Notes: generated by a model from the letters alone, not told the origin. A stretch of 64,000 bases of DNA from Ochrobactrum sp. Marseille-Q0166 (GCF_014397025.1 NZ_JACJUO010000002.1:666501-730500); one strand, 5' to 3'. Positions 32,701-41,562 are shown, counted from the stretch's first letter. Program-made: numbers and translations.

Positions 32701-33792
32701 TCATTTTTTTGCCGTTGATTTTGTTGCCTTTTTCGATTTAATTCCCTCACCTGTAGTTGAGGTGAGGGGCTGCATGTTCCCAATTTGATCCGCAACGATA
32801 CGGCTTGCTTCGATCCCCAACCGCTTCCTGTCGACCCCTTTTGTGTAGATTTCTGCGGTAGCAATATTCGTCCACCCGTACTGTGCCAGCAGTTGGTGGG
32901 TAGCTGCCCCGCCTTCCGCTGCCAGTGTCGCACTGAGCTTTCTCAGGCCGTGTGCCGACTTTGTAACACCCGCTTCTGTGCATGCGTCCCTAAACCAATT
33001 CCCAAAACTTTCTTTCGTAAACGGCTTGCCTTGTGTGCTTTCGATGAGGTGAAGGCCTTTTCGTGAGGTGCCGTCAATAAGCGCCAACAATTCATCAGAT
33101 AACTCGACAGATATACGTGCCCCTGTCTTGGCTGTGTCCATAGTTAGGATACGTCCGGTGATATGTTGTATGCCCACACGAACAACGTCAGATCGGCGTA
33201 TCCCAGCCAGCAACATCAATTCCATTGCTAATCTCTGCGGGCTTCCGATTGTGTGCTTCCCGCGATAGGCAATAACATCTTCGACAGTCCACGCCGGAAA
33301 GCCGGACGTTTTGTATTCTGGCAGATCAATATCAAGAGTGGGGTCAACCAGCACAAGGCGCATTTTCTTAGCCCAGCCGAACATTCCACGCATGACCTTT
33401 AAGAAATTAGCGGCCATAGCTGGCGTTTCATGTCGCCTGTCGACGGCTTCCTGCATAACGTCCTGTGTAAACGAAGTGAGAGCCTTGTTTGCATTTACGG
33501 CTAAGACTTTTTCCATAATCAGGCGCTGTTGTTTCCGGGTGGCATCAGAATACCCAGCCCACTTTGCGCTCTCGTTTGTGTATTTCTCCCAAAGCCATTG
33601 CAACGTTCCGCTGTGAACGGTTTTAACTTCGATGGGCTGGCCTGTCAGTGCAGCGTGATACGCAGCTTTGAATGACGGGTCATTCGGGCTTGGCAGTCGT
33701 ATGCGCTTGCCTTTTCCCATACGGAAATAAAAGACCCACTTTTTATGGCGGGTCAGTTGTTTGTGCACATAAAGGGGCAATTTGCGCGGCAT
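32701..33792 (-). CDS. int: Phage tyrosine integrase
   Basis: 363-residue tyrosine recombinase. It has an N-terminal arm-binding region (about 1-60), a SAM-like core-binding domain (about 65-150) and a catalytic domain with Arg in LLAGIRRSDVV (about 199), HGLRK (about 280), a Trp in place of the usual second His (YGWTN), and the nucleophile Tyr in AEIYTKG (about 315). A Lys/Ser/Thr-rich tail follows. ATG 33792 has AAAGG 5 bases upstream; an ATG at 33828 is less likely. It borders the candidate attachment site, as expected for integration in a tRNA 3' end. Confidence 0.93.
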   Translation of the reverse strand: MPRKLPLYVHKQLTRHKKWVFYFRMGKGKRIRLPSPNDPSFKAAYHAALTGQPIEVKTVHSGTLQWLWEKYTNESAKWAGYSDATRKQQRLIMEKVLAVNANKALTSFTQDVMQEAVDRRHETPAMAANFLKVMRGMFGWAKKMRLVLVDPTLDIDLPEYKTSGFPAWTVEDVIAYRGKHTIGSPQRLAMELMLLAGIRRSDVVRVGIQHITGRILTMDTAKTGARISVELSDELLALIDGTSRKGLHLIESTQGKPFTKESFGNWFRDACTEAGVTKSAHGLRKLSATLAAEGGAATHQLLAQYGWTNIATAEIYTKGVDRKRLGIEASRIVADQIGNMQPLTSTTGEGIKSKKATKSTAKK

Positions 33793-33802
33793 TCCGCCTT
33801 TG

Positions 33803-33973
33803 TCACAGGACTGGGCGTTCATAGTCAATGCCGCCTACTTCTTTTTTCTTCTCGTCAGGATTAACGGTAATAACCGTATCACCGCGCTTGACGATGATCT
33901 GACAGCCTTTCTTGTTCGCAACATCTGCGTAGCGCATCAGGTCGCCTTTTCTAATTGTCGCGGCTGCTGTCAT
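33803..33973 (-). CDS. Small phage protein (56 aa), possible excisionase-position gene
   Basis: MTAAATIRKGDLMRYADVANKKGCQIIVKRGDTVITVNPDEKK...: a compact alpha/beta protein. It follows directly upstream of int in the same operon, a position where excisionases often lie, but no HTH of the Xis type is clear. GGGGAG precedes the start closely. It overlaps the previous gene by 23 bases. Confidence 0.6.
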   Translation of the reverse strand: MTAAATIRKGDLMRYADVANKKGCQIIVKRGDTVITVNPDEKKKEVGGIDYERPVL

Positions 33974-34199
33974 CACTCCCCCTTTCGCGTGCGGCGCGGC
34001 GATGCTTCGGCACATATCTGTCACCGTGGATTGCCGCCAGAACCACCTCATTAGCGAAATCAACCGCTGCCTCTGGCTGTTGCTGCATGAAAGGCCCAAA
34101 GAAGTTTGGGTTCGCACATATGCCAGATAGAGCCGCGTTGAATATGGCGCGGTAGCCTTCATGGTTGCTATCCCATTTTGTTGAAAACTCGGCTTCCAT
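33951..34199 (-). CDS. Hypothetical phage protein
   Basis: 82 residues with a helical core ('YRAIFNAALSGICANPNFFGPFMQQQPEAAVDFANEVVLAAIHG' in part) and a basic C-terminal tail. Its start abuts the stop of the 34200 gene without a gap. Family not recognised; part of the leftward early operon. Confidence 0.65.
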   Translation of the reverse strand: MEAEFSTKWDSNHEGYRAIFNAALSGICANPNFFGPFMQQQPEAAVDFANEVVLAAIHGDRYVPKHRRAARERGSDDSSRDN

Positions 34200-34451
34200 C
34201 TACTCACCGCCTTTCAGGGCAACCGGCCCAACCGTGATGATTTCCTTATTCCTCCATCGAAGGAAGGGAACAAAGTCAGCGCCTTCGTACCTGCGGTCCG
34301 AGCTTGACCGGGCTTCGATGATCCTGAATTGCTCACCGGTCTTCAATTGCCGCGAAGCTTCGAGGATTGCTTCCTCGCGGGTTTTTACCCCGCCGACCAA
34401 GTCATAAACGTCTTGGTCAAGCTCACCGGCCCACCATTCCCACGGGCTCAT
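34200..34451 (-). CDS. Hypothetical phage protein
   Basis: 83 residues. The middle resembles small phage proteins that modulate nucleotide or host factors ('VKTREEAILEASRQLKTGEQFRIIEARSS'), but I cannot name the family. Overlaps the ASCH gene stop by 4 bases (ATGA). Confidence 0.65.
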   Translation of the reverse strand: MSPWEWWAGELDQDVYDLVGGVKTREEAILEASRQLKTGEQFRIIEARSSSDRRYEGADFVPFLRWRNKEIITVGPVALKGGE

Positions 34452-34771
34452 TCGCCACCGCCTTTCAGGGCTTGGCGGCCTGACACGTTGATGGCAAACA
34501 CCTCAACGGGATCGGGGCCGAAATGCGGATGTGTTATTGTCTTGCGAATGAAGCCAAGCCACGGCAGTTCAATTCGCCGTTGAGCGTCTTCACTCTTCGG
34601 ATAACCCTTCGTCAGGATGATGCCACTAAAACTACGGGGGCCAGTTGTTCGATAGCCGGTTACGAAAAGCCTTCGTGTCCAGTAAGCGTTCGCAAGCCTA
34701 TATTCCTCGGTCTTGGTTCCGTCTCGGATTGCGTCGAAATATTCAGCTTTCAAGGCGAGTTGCAGCTTCAT
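34448..34771 (-). CDS. ASCH-domain protein
   Basis: 107 residues beginning MKLQLALKAEYFDAIRDGTKTEEYR, the hallmark start of ASCH domains (a PUA-like RNA/nucleotide-binding fold). The body continues with 'ILTKGYPKSEDAQRRIELPWLG'. Phage ASCH proteins may bind RNA or modified nucleosides; the exact role is unknown. ATG 34771 has GGAGAAGG upstream and matches the domain start, unlike the in-frame start at 34822. Confidence 0.75.
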   Translation of the reverse strand: MKLQLALKAEYFDAIRDGTKTEEYRLANAYWTRRLFVTGYRTTGPRSFSGIILTKGYPKSEDAQRRIELPWLGFIRKTITHPHFGPDPVEVFAINVSGRQALKGGGE

Positions 34772-34968
34772 TCTGCCTTCTCCCCTAGTGGGCTGGCGTT
34801 CACTTCTGGTACGGTTCGCCATTCATATTTTCGATCTAAAGCGTGTCCGTTTATGCCGAAGTACGTTATTTCTATTGCCTGTTCCAAAGTGCCGCAGTTC
34901 CACCGCAGCTTAGCTGTCGGAACTTCCTGAGATGCGCAATATGATGCTGGCAGTTCCTTACTCGTCAT
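34768..34968 (-). CDS. Hypothetical phage protein
   Basis: 66 residues with two cysteines ('SYCASQ', 'RWNCGTLEQAIEITYFG'). Its TGA overlaps the ASCH gene ATG. Its start overlaps the upstream 58-residue gene by 11 bases. No family recognised. Confidence 0.6.
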   Translation of the reverse strand: MTSKELPASYCASQEVPTAKLRWNCGTLEQAIEITYFGINGHALDRKYEWRTVPEVNASPLGEKAE

Positions 34969-35134
34969 GGCTGGCCTCCCGATCCAGTTGCAGCGCTCTT
35001 GAAGCCTGCAAAAGTTTCAGTTTCGAGTGATCTTCTTCATTGAGCACCGGGACAGCGACGAAAAGAATTTGGCCCTTTGCCAAATCTTGTGCGAACCCCA
35101 TTTCCTCACGGATTTGCGCGACTTTACTGACCAT
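34958..35134 (-). CDS. 58-residue phage protein
   Basis: MVSKVAQIREEMGFAQDLAKGQILFV...: one amphipathic N-terminal helix and a basic C terminus. AGGAGG lies 6 bases before the ATG, the best Shine-Dalgarno of this stretch. It overlaps both neighbours by 11 bases, which supports its place in the operon. Function unknown. Confidence 0.65.
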   Translation of the reverse strand: MVSKVAQIREEMGFAQDLAKGQILFVAVPVLNEEDHSKLKLLQASRALQLDREASHDE

Positions 35135-35420
35135 GGCTGACCTCCTGAAGAATGGCTTCCCGGTCTATAACAATTGTATTGCGACAGTTGGCTATCGCCG
35201 CCTTGACAATTTCCTCAATCTGGTAGCGGGCAAAATCGTTGATTACTTCAGTAGCCTCGGTGGCTCCTACGCAACTGCCCGCAAAGAGTGGCCGGAAGTA
35301 AAGGGAGAAGCCGTCCTTATCCGATCCGCGCAGCGTCGATCCGTACTGTTCCAGCCATTCCAGTGCTTTGGTGTATCGTGCAATGCGATTGGCGGCTTCT
35401 GTGATCCGTGAGGTGTTCAT
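35124..35420 (-). CDS. Hypothetical phage protein
   Basis: 98 residues, MNTSRITEAANRIARYTKALEWLEQYG..., with an N-terminal helical hairpin of the kind seen in phage proteins that bear a short coiled coil. ATG 35420 overlaps the previous stop (ATGA) and follows AAAGGAGG, so the in-frame start at 35588 is rejected. Confidence 0.65.
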   Translation of the reverse strand: MNTSRITEAANRIARYTKALEWLEQYGSTLRGSDKDGFSLYFRPLFAGSCVGATEATEVINDFARYQIEEIVKAAIANCRNTIVIDREAILQEVSHGQ

Positions 35421-35926
35421 AGCGTGCTGGCCTCCTTTGCGCGTAAGATGGCGATGCAGATTGCCAGCGGGAACGTTGGTGCTTGGCCTTGGACACGAGT
35501 TCCGTTGATAAGTTCGACGTTCCAGCCGAAAGCCTCGTAGCCGCTCGGTAAAGAATGAAAGTCCTGCCCTACGTTGTCGAATACCCACCCCGGTAACACC
35601 CTCTCAGCCAGCGCAATAGCCGCGTCTACAGAGGCGGTAAGATCGGGAACGCGAATGCTGTTCATAAGAACGTAAGCATTGTCTCGCTCGATCAGCAGGG
35701 TTTCGCCCTTTATCTGCTTTCGAGTGGCAGCGAACCAAGCCTTGTCTTTGCCCGGAAAGCGCATGCCAAGGTTCCATGACGGCTGATCGGCAAGATCGAT
35801 ATAGCCAATCGGGCCGCCATCTTCCTTGTGCTTCCCGACCGGAGTTGCGAAAAGATCAAATACAATCTCCGCATCCACTTCCCTATCAGGCCCTTCCAGC
35901 TTGGATAGTCTGTCAATGAGGGTCAT
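35417..35926 (-). CDS. Conserved phage protein
   Basis: 169 residues. A recurrent alphaproteobacterial phage protein with the stretch 'LLIERDNAYVLMNSIRVPDLTASVDAAIALAERVLPG' (quoted in part by memory of the family); I know no function for it. Soluble alpha/beta, no motif seen. Start ATG at 35926, three bases from the previous stop. Confidence 0.65.
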   Translation of the reverse strand: MTLIDRLSKLEGPDREVDAEIVFDLFATPVGKHKEDGGPIGYIDLADQPSWNLGMRFPGKDKAWFAATRKQIKGETLLIERDNAYVLMNSIRVPDLTASVDAAIALAERVLPGWVFDNVGQDFHSLPSGYEAFGWNVELINGTRVQGQAPTFPLAICIAILRAKEASTL

Positions 35927-35928
35927 GG

Positions 35929-36183
35929 CTAGTAACTCGCAATCAGGTGGTAATCACCAAGCACAAAAGTAACAGTTCCGTGGAAGTCGTCGCCGGTAAA
36001 GCCACCGCCGCTCTGGTCAACCCATTCATGTTTGATGCCGTTAACTGGCGGGCCTTCGTACTCTTGACGATTGCCTCTTGGTGGTCGCCCTTCATGTCGG
36101 ATCAACATCACACTCCACACTCCATCAACAGAGCGTGACAGCGTATCAATTGCCTGCATTGTCTTGGATGAAAACGAGGTCAT
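35929..36183 (-). CDS. Hypothetical phage protein
   Basis: 84 residues, polar N terminus and a beta-rich C terminus ('GTVTFVLGDYHLIASY'). Overlaps the stop of the upstream coiled-coil gene by 4 bases. Function unknown. Confidence 0.6.
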   Translation of the reverse strand: MTSFSSKTMQAIDTLSRSVDGVWSVMLIRHEGRPPRGNRQEYEGPPVNGIKHEWVDQSGGGFTGDDFHGTVTFVLGDYHLIASY

Positions 36184-36941
36184 GAGCGATCCTCCAAGGT
36201 GGCTTTTGTCTCCGCTAGAAAGAAGGCTGCGACTTCACCAGAAGCTTGTTTCGGGCCATTGCTCATTAGAGACTTGTGGATTTGGTCAAAGCCAAAAACA
36301 GCGCGGTTCAGTGCACCCGAATATAAATCAAGTTTATCTTCTGCCGCCGCGAGTTGGGTTTCGAGGGATTCGGCGCGAACGCACAAATCCTGAATGTCTT
36401 TTGGATAATTCCAGACACCATTCAGGCGTATTGTTTCCTCCAACTCCCTAACCCGCGCAGCCAGCGCCGCGTTGTCGGCTTCGAGTTCTGCCATACATTC
36501 CTCAAGTTCAACAGGAAGATCAACGCCTTCTGATGTGTCGTCGTATCCGTCATAACCAGAACGCTCTCGAATGACTTTAAGAACTGCGTTGGCCCATTCC
36601 GGCCATGGTCCGGTTTTCAGTTCATAGTTTTCGTCTTCAAGTTCAGCAATCCGCTCATCCTTCGCCGCAATGATGGCAACGGCCTGCGAGCGGGTGACGA
36701 GTTCATGGGCTTTAGCAGGCCAAACGGCTCTATTAGCCTTGGAGTAGAAATACCCGAGGTATGTTGCCCCCACCGTCTCCAACCCCTCGACCGGCGCGGC
36801 GGGTCGGGGGTTGCGTAGTGCCTGTATCGCCAGTTGAAGAATTGCTTTGTTGCCGATTGAAGCGCCTGCCCAATCACACTTTTCAAGCGCGTCTGCTATT
36901 CCTTCATTTGAAATGTCGTGCTTAACGATAAGATCAGACAT
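36180..36941 (-). CDS. Coiled-coil phage protein
   Basis: 253 residues with predicted coiled coils near 95-115 ('AAKDERIAELEDENYEL'), 145-180 ('ECMAELEADNAALAARVREL') and 195-215. Such Ead/Ea22-like proteins are frequent in phage accessory operons. Start ATG 36941 follows GGAGG by 6 bases; a longer frame to 37079 overlaps the upstream gene and lacks homology-like sequence. Confidence 0.65.
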   Translation of the reverse strand: MSDLIVKHDISNEGIADALEKCDWAGASIGNKAILQLAIQALRNPRPAAPVEGLETVGATYLGYFYSKANRAVWPAKAHELVTRSQAVAIIAAKDERIAELEDENYELKTGPWPEWANAVLKVIRERSGYDGYDDTSEGVDLPVELEECMAELEADNAALAARVRELEETIRLNGVWNYPKDIQDLCVRAESLETQLAAAEDKLDLYSGALNRAVFGFDQIHKSLMSNGPKQASGEVAAFFLAETKATLEDRS

Positions 36942-37173
36942 CGCTGCCTCCTGTCTGGCGGGCGGCTTCGTCAGGTGTCCAGCCAATCCATTTTGCATTG
37001 TGGTGTTTTTCGCCGGCCAAAATGCGTAAGCAGAGTATGCAGGTGACGACTTCGCCGGCGTCTGCGACATTAGCGTCATTGCTAGAATTATCGACGCGAT
37101 TGCAAAGCGTGGTACTTGCTACGTCAGTGCTGAAAACTGGCTTGAAAATGTGATGATGGGTTACGCTGCTCAT
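36934..37173 (-). CDS. Small phage protein with CxxC
   Basis: 79 residues with the motif TCILCLRI, a possible half zinc site, and a C terminus 'KHHNAKWIGWTPDEAARQTGG'. It overlaps the 37170 gene stop by 4 bases and the next start by 8. Function unknown. Confidence 0.55.
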   Translation of the reverse strand: MSSVTHHHIFKPVFSTDVASTTLCNRVDNSSNDANVADAGEVVTCILCLRILAGEKHHNAKWIGWTPDEAARQTGGSDV

Positions 37174-38174
37174 TCCGACGCCCCCGGTGCTTGAGGGAGG
37201 CGCACAGGAACAGACGCATTTACGTTATGCCGGTAAAGCATGTCATAAACGCCGTTCTCGTCCTTGCTTGTGTATTCGTAACGCCAAGCCTCGCCGCCGC
37301 TATGATCGACAAGGCCACCGTTGCGGGCTTCCAGAAGCTTCGATAGTTCCCAATCCTTGTGATAGAACTTCCCGCGTTCCGGCCCACCCTCTACAGGCCG
37401 TTCTACGCCCATGTCAGGAGATACAGGATGAGAGAGGGCGCTGACCTGCGTTTGCAGCCAAGACATGACGTTTCCGAGCTTGCACAGATCGTTATAGATT
37501 TCACTTTTGCAATCGGCATCTTCTGCCCCTTCAAGCTCATTCGCAACGAATGCTGAGCCGCTCCAAGAGAAAATCTTTCGTTCGGCTTCCTTCAGTTCGC
37601 TGAGCAATTCCTCCAACGCATGCGCACGCGGGGATGGGGTCGAAAGCGCCTCAATTTCTAAAGACATTTTATCCAGACGATCCCAAACGTCATTATTTAG
37701 ATTGCCTATCTCAGGATCGTGACCGTTGATGATATTCTCAAGGTCAGTGAGCGTCCGGTTTAAGATCAGGTTTCGCGCAGTGTTCTCGAACCGTGATTTG
37801 TCCGCGATTGGTTCCACGTTATCGAGTTCGGAAACATCTAATGATGATAGAACGCGAGCTTCGTAATCGGATTGTGCGGACGACTTGGCTTCTTCTAAAG
37901 TCGGGAAAATTTTGCCACTGCTGAACGATCCATCCAATTTTGCATGAACAAACTTGTTCTCATTCCATATTGCTTCAATGCAATAGAAGCCTCCGAATTT
38001 GGTTCTAGCCATGTGATATGGCGGCTCACTGCGCCAAGTCAGCGCCTTCACCTTCACCCCTTGCATGAAAGGCAGGGCGGCTGTGAGGGCGGCGATCATG
38101 TAGTCGTCGGTTATTCCGAAGCCACCTTCAGTCGCTTCTTGTGCTGCACGTACTGCTGCGTCTGGGATGGTCAT
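37170..38174 (-). CDS. Phage protein of unknown function
   Basis: 334 residues. The N terminus 'MTIPDAAVRAAQEA...AALTAALPFM' is common in phage Ead/Ea22-like accessory proteins. The middle is helical and the C terminus carries 'GKFYHKDWELSKLLEARNGGLVDH'. It overlaps both neighbours by 4 bases. No catalytic motif seen. Confidence 0.65.
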   Translation of the reverse strand: MTIPDAAVRAAQEATEGGFGITDDYMIAALTAALPFMQGVKVKALTWRSEPPYHMARTKFGGFYCIEAIWNENKFVHAKLDGSFSSGKIFPTLEEAKSSAQSDYEARVLSSLDVSELDNVEPIADKSRFENTARNLILNRTLTDLENIINGHDPEIGNLNNDVWDRLDKMSLEIEALSTPSPRAHALEELLSELKEAERKIFSWSGSAFVANELEGAEDADCKSEIYNDLCKLGNVMSWLQTQVSALSHPVSPDMGVERPVEGGPERGKFYHKDWELSKLLEARNGGLVDHSGGEAWRYEYTSKDENGVYDMLYRHNVNASVPVRLPQAPGASE

Positions 38175-38827
38175 GGGCGCAAATCCTCGATCTTCGAAAG
38201 TGCTTGCTTTCGAGCGTGTTTCAGCTTCGCAAAAGTGATCATTGAAGGGCGAACTTCCGGCGCGGCGGCTTCATAATCAAAGCCTCGATGCCCGTTAAGA
38301 TAAGGCAGGGTAGCGCGGGGCATCGGCTCCCAATTTGCTGGATCTGTGTTTGCTTTGTTTCCGTCCAGGCATTTGAGAATGAAGCCATCTTGAAGCGGGC
38401 CGTTTTCCTGTTCCCAAAGATAGCGATGTTTTAGAACGTAATCACGCTCATAGCCGGTGTGTGGGTTCGTCTGATTGATGCTTACTTCGGTGTAACCTTC
38501 TTTTGTCTGCCTTTCATGGCCGAGGTAACGCGTGTTATGTGGAAGCTGGCCCTTCTTGAATTGCGTCTTTCTGGCGTTCGGATGATTGCCACCTTTCCCC
38601 GGCGCGCATGGCTTGCCTTTATTGTGCGGGGCGTTCCCTTTCGCGAAGCATCCGGTGCGTCCTGTCTTCCAGCCTTTGCGCTTACGCAGGCTGTGGAGGT
38701 TAATTTCTGAAACTTGCCGATCAAAAGCGGCGTTGAACATTCGGCAATAGTCACCGATCACCAACGAACGGTTCTTCTCAAGCCATGCAAGTTCCGCGGC
38801 AGAGTATGGGATAGAGCGGCCTTTCAT
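38171..38827 (-). CDS. HNH-type endonuclease with NUMOD-like N terminus
   Basis: 218 residues. The N-terminal 'YSAAELAWLEKNRSLVIGDYCRMFNAAF' is a DNA-binding segment of free-standing HNH nucleases. A glycine/lysine-rich stretch 'KGNAPHNKGK' with NTRY follows, then the HNH core 'KHRYLWEQENGPLQDGFILKCLDGNKAN' (His, Asn). It probably is a selfish homing-type nuclease within the operon. Confidence 0.8.
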   Translation of the reverse strand: MKGRSIPYSAAELAWLEKNRSLVIGDYCRMFNAAFDRQVSEINLHSLRKRKGWKTGRTGCFAKGNAPHNKGKPCAPGKGGNHPNARKTQFKKGQLPHNTRYLGHERQTKEGYTEVSINQTNPHTGYERDYVLKHRYLWEQENGPLQDGFILKCLDGNKANTDPANWEPMPRATLPYLNGHRGFDYEAAAPEVRPSMITFAKLKHARKQALSKIEDLRP

Positions 38828-39090
38828 TCTGCCACCCCGTCAATCTGCTTTGCTTTGTCAAAAATCATAGGAAGCGCCGGCTTAAATTTTTCGCCGCGAA
38901 TAGCGATTGTGTTCACGGCCTTGAGTGCAAGGTCTGCGTTCTGAATGATTTGCTCGCTGATCGAGACGATGGCTTCTGAGCGCTTGGCTTCGGTCGCAAT
39001 CTGTTCAGGTGTCAGTTCTTCATCTGTGAGCCGCTCCAACTGAGCGAATAAATGATTGTTCAAGTCTATGAGGCGGTTCTTCATGCTCAT
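38824..39090 (-). CDS. Small conserved phage protein
   Basis: 88 residues, MKNRLIDLNNHLFAQLERLTDEELTPEQI...: an all-helical protein found widely in phage replication/recombination operons, of unknown role as far as I know. Two in-frame ATGs (39090 and 39084); the first overlaps the HNH gene stop. It lies between two HNH genes. Confidence 0.65.
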   Translation of the reverse strand: MSMKNRLIDLNNHLFAQLERLTDEELTPEQIATEAKRSEAIVSISEQIIQNADLALKAVNTIAIRGEKFKPALPMIFDKAKQIDGVAE

Positions 39091-39500
39091 GTCCTCGCAA
39101 TCCCAGCCTGCATAAGCCGGGGCAATGGAAGTGGTGGAAGGGCGGATTTGTCGATGCGTCCGGGCTTTTCGTATTTCGGGAAGCCGGCGCTTTTGATCGT
39201 GCCTTTCGGGCGCTTAATGCCGAGGTGCTTTTCCTCGCGACGCTTGGCTTCGGAAATGACTGCCACGTCCTGACGGGTCTTTTCCTTATGGCAGCATTCG
39301 ACGCCGAGTAGCTGGCCGTCCTTTGCAGTAAGCTTTGCGCTCTTATCGATCTCAAGAGCATCTGCTTTGATATGATCGATGTGATAAGGCTTCTTACCAA
39401 GGATAAGTCCGCAACCCTCACACGCGATGTCACCGTTAGGCTGCATCGCGCGCTTGACGATTTCCGAATAGACTTTCTTGCTGAATTCACGCCGCGCCAT
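39087..39500 (-). CDS. HNH endonuclease
   Basis: 137-residue nuclease with zinc-type CEGCG (about residue 28), the HNH core 'HIDHIKADALEIDKSAKLTAKDGQLLGVECCHKEK' in part (His-Asp, later His-Lys) and a basic tail. It differs from the HNH protein at 38171. It may process phage DNA or be a mobile nuclease. Overlaps both neighbours. Confidence 0.75.
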   Translation of the reverse strand: MARREFSKKVYSEIVKRAMQPNGDIACEGCGLILGKKPYHIDHIKADALEIDKSAKLTAKDGQLLGVECCHKEKTRQDVAVISEAKRREEKHLGIKRPKGTIKSAGFPKYEKPGRIDKSALPPLPLPRLMQAGIART

Positions 39501-39675
39501 GGCTCACCTCCGAGAAATCGGTGAGCGACAGAACGATGTCCAGCTCAAGAACACACTCACGGTCAAACTTGCCGCGCACTTCGCGCTCAAGCTGGTCATG
39601 CGTGGCGATGTAGAGCTTTGCCTTTTCACGGCTGCGGCGAACATCGGAAGGGGCTTGGAGGGACATGGTTTTCAT
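39487..39675 (-). CDS. Hypothetical phage protein
   Basis: 62 residues, mostly helical and charged ('RRSREKAKLYIATHDQLEREVRGKFDREC'). Overlaps the HNH gene by 14 bases and the next gene by 4. A second ATG at 39666 is possible. Function unknown. Confidence 0.55.
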   Translation of the reverse strand: MKTMSLQAPSDVRRSREKAKLYIATHDQLEREVRGKFDRECVLELDIVLSLTDFSEVSHGAA

Positions 39676-40181
39676 GCTTCGCTCCTTGCCAAATCCTCAG
39701 GTTGAACGCCGAGAAGTTGGGCTATGAAGTCGAGAACATCCTGTTTGGATTTCTGAAACTCGCGAGCGTCCATTGCGCTCTTTTTCTGGCTCTTGGCCGT
39801 CCATTCGCGCACAACGCATTCGACGTTAAATACGATGGAGTAATCATCAGCAGGGCGCATGAACGCTGCTACACGTTCGGCGTCAGCTTTTGACGACAGC
39901 ACAATGTCCCTCTCGTTGCGATAACCGCAGCGAATGAGTGCCTTTTTGCGCAAATGCTCGACAGTCGGATAATCACCGCGCAAGTCATCTGGCAGATTGT
40001 CGAATCCATTTTTTACCGCAGCAAAGAAATGGTTGTGGCTGTTGTCTGAGCGGTCGTGGTGTTCGACCATATTGTAAACTTCGCCGACGACGAACTGACG
40101 ATCAGCGCGAGCCGCCCATAAAGCGGAGGCCGGTATCATGGCCTCGCCATTCCATGTCATTGTAATAGGAGCGCTGGACAT
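39672..40181 (-). CDS. Conserved phage protein of the recombination operon
   Basis: 169 residues. The N-terminal 'MTWNGEAMIPAS' and the 'DRSDNSHNHFFAAVKNGFDNLP' region (SHNHFF) are typical of a phage family that often accompanies recombination genes. I know of no biochemical role. Overlaps the YqaJ gene by one base. Confidence 0.65.
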   Translation of the reverse strand: MSSAPITMTWNGEAMIPASALWAARADRQFVVGEVYNMVEHHDRSDNSHNHFFAAVKNGFDNLPDDLRGDYPTVEHLRKKALIRCGYRNERDIVLSSKADAERVAAFMRPADDYSIVFNVECVVREWTAKSQKKSAMDAREFQKSKQDVLDFIAQLLGVQPEDLARSEA

Positions 40182-40801
40182 TATGCTGCTTCCTTCGCCG
40201 GTTCCTGACCGTAAGAGCGGATGCGCTCGATCAGTGCCGCTTTCTCATCGTTAAAGCGGTCAATCTCGTCGGACAGTGTTTTGATGTAATCTTCATCGCG
40301 GAATACGCGGACACACAGCATCGGCAGGCGAGGCCAGTAAGACACGAAATCCCACCATTCCCGATCTGATATCCAAAGATTGCCTTGTACCTGTGCCTTA
40401 TGCTCTGGCGGTAGGCGGTTGCGTTCCAAGCGGTCAATTTGGATGTGTGGCAAGGCCGTCTTGATTTCCAAACCGCCGATTGCACCGATTAGGCTGTCAG
40501 GGCTTGCGCCCTTTTCACCATTGCGGATGAAGCCAACCAACTCAGGCTCTACGCTGTTGATGAAGGCGTATGTCTGACGGGCTTCATCTTCCATTTCCTT
40601 GCCGCGCTCAGTGTGAGAGTTTGAAAAGCTCTCAGTCACTTCGCCGGTGATGATTTCGCCTGCCAGCTTCCGCATGTACTCAGAACGTGTCTTGCCTTCA
40701 CCTTTCGCCATGACTGTCGCGAACTTAGAAGCAGTAGGGATGCCGAGACGAGCCTGAAACCACTCGTCTCCACCCTGATCCATGTCGAATACCTGGATCA
40801 T
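40181..40801 (-). CDS. YqaJ/lambda-exonuclease-type nuclease
   Basis: 206 residues of the PD-(D/E)XK lambda-exonuclease family: 'GGDEWFQARLGIPTASKF' at the start, catalytic 'SPDSLIG..GGLEIKTA' (Asp, then E-x-K) and 'HKAQVQGNLWIS' near 130-140. It resects double-stranded DNA 5' to 3' for single-strand annealing. It pairs with the ERF protein upstream, the standard exonuclease/annealase unit of phage recombination. Confidence 0.88.
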   Translation of the reverse strand: MIQVFDMDQGGDEWFQARLGIPTASKFATVMAKGEGKTRSEYMRKLAGEIITGEVTESFSNSHTERGKEMEDEARQTYAFINSVEPELVGFIRNGEKGASPDSLIGAIGGLEIKTALPHIQIDRLERNRLPPEHKAQVQGNLWISDREWWDFVSYWPRLPMLCVRVFRDEDYIKTLSDEIDRFNDEKAALIERIRSYGQEPAKEAA

Positions 40802-41562
40802 TTCGCCATCCTTTGCTTTTTCTGCTCAAGAATGCGAATGGCGTTTTCATAGTTGACGGCAAGAAGTTCTCCTATGGAGTTCATCTTACCCACTTTGCAA
40901 AACTGTTCGATGTCTGTGTCTGTTTCTACAATCAGGTCCAGAATGCGGTCCCGCTGTTCTTCGGTGATTACCTCATTCTGTTTTTCATCGGCCTTAGAAC
41001 CATCATCGTCATGTGATGCAGCCAATCCAAGAGCGGCTTTAAGGGTATAGCGCTGCAAGTATGTGATCGTGCTGCCAATAGCCTGAATGCTATTTTTCTT
41101 GCCGCTTTCATCTCGCCCAGCCGAAAGAGTGGTTTCCTCGCTATGGCCGTCGCGGTGAGAGATGATGCACGTCACACTGACTGGCTGATTAGGCTCTGAC
41201 GAAGGGCGAAAGCGGTATGAAAGGCCGTGTGTTGCAAGGATTGGAGCAACAATCCGGGCTATCTCGCCTAGATCTTCATGTCGATAGTTCGTTTTGCCTT
41301 CACCACTCTTATGGTCATAGCCAACTTCTCGGTTTTTATTGATGACGGGAATTTCTGACTTTGCAGCAGCAAGCGCAGCATCAAATGCTTTCCGCGCTTC
41401 GTTGGCTTCCCATCGCTCTTGCAGCGCAAGAAGACGCTCCAGCGTTTCAGGTGTTGCATTGCTTGCCAGCGCTCGGTCAATCATCGTCATTGGTGTGACG
41501 ACATTGTTCGCTTGCACTGGCATTTCGTTGGTATGCTGAATATCAAGTGCTTGAGAAGCCAT
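40798..41562 (-). CDS. erf: ERF-family single-strand annealing protein
   Basis: 254 residues. The ERF signature is clear: 'ALAAAKSEIPVI', 'NYRHEDLGEIARIVAPILATHGLSYRF' and 'QAIGSTITYLQRYTLKAALGLA', with an acidic helical C terminus. It anneals complementary strands during phage recombination and genome circularisation. It overlaps the exonuclease gene by 4 bases. Confidence 0.9.
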   Translation of the reverse strand: MASQALDIQHTNEMPVQANNVVTPMTMIDRALASNATPETLERLLALQERWEANEARKAFDAALAAAKSEIPVINKNREVGYDHKSGEGKTNYRHEDLGEIARIVAPILATHGLSYRFRPSSEPNQPVSVTCIISHRDGHSEETTLSAGRDESGKKNSIQAIGSTITYLQRYTLKAALGLAASHDDDGSKADEKQNEVITEEQRDRILDLIVETDTDIEQFCKVGKMNSIGELLAVNYENAIRILEQKKQRMAK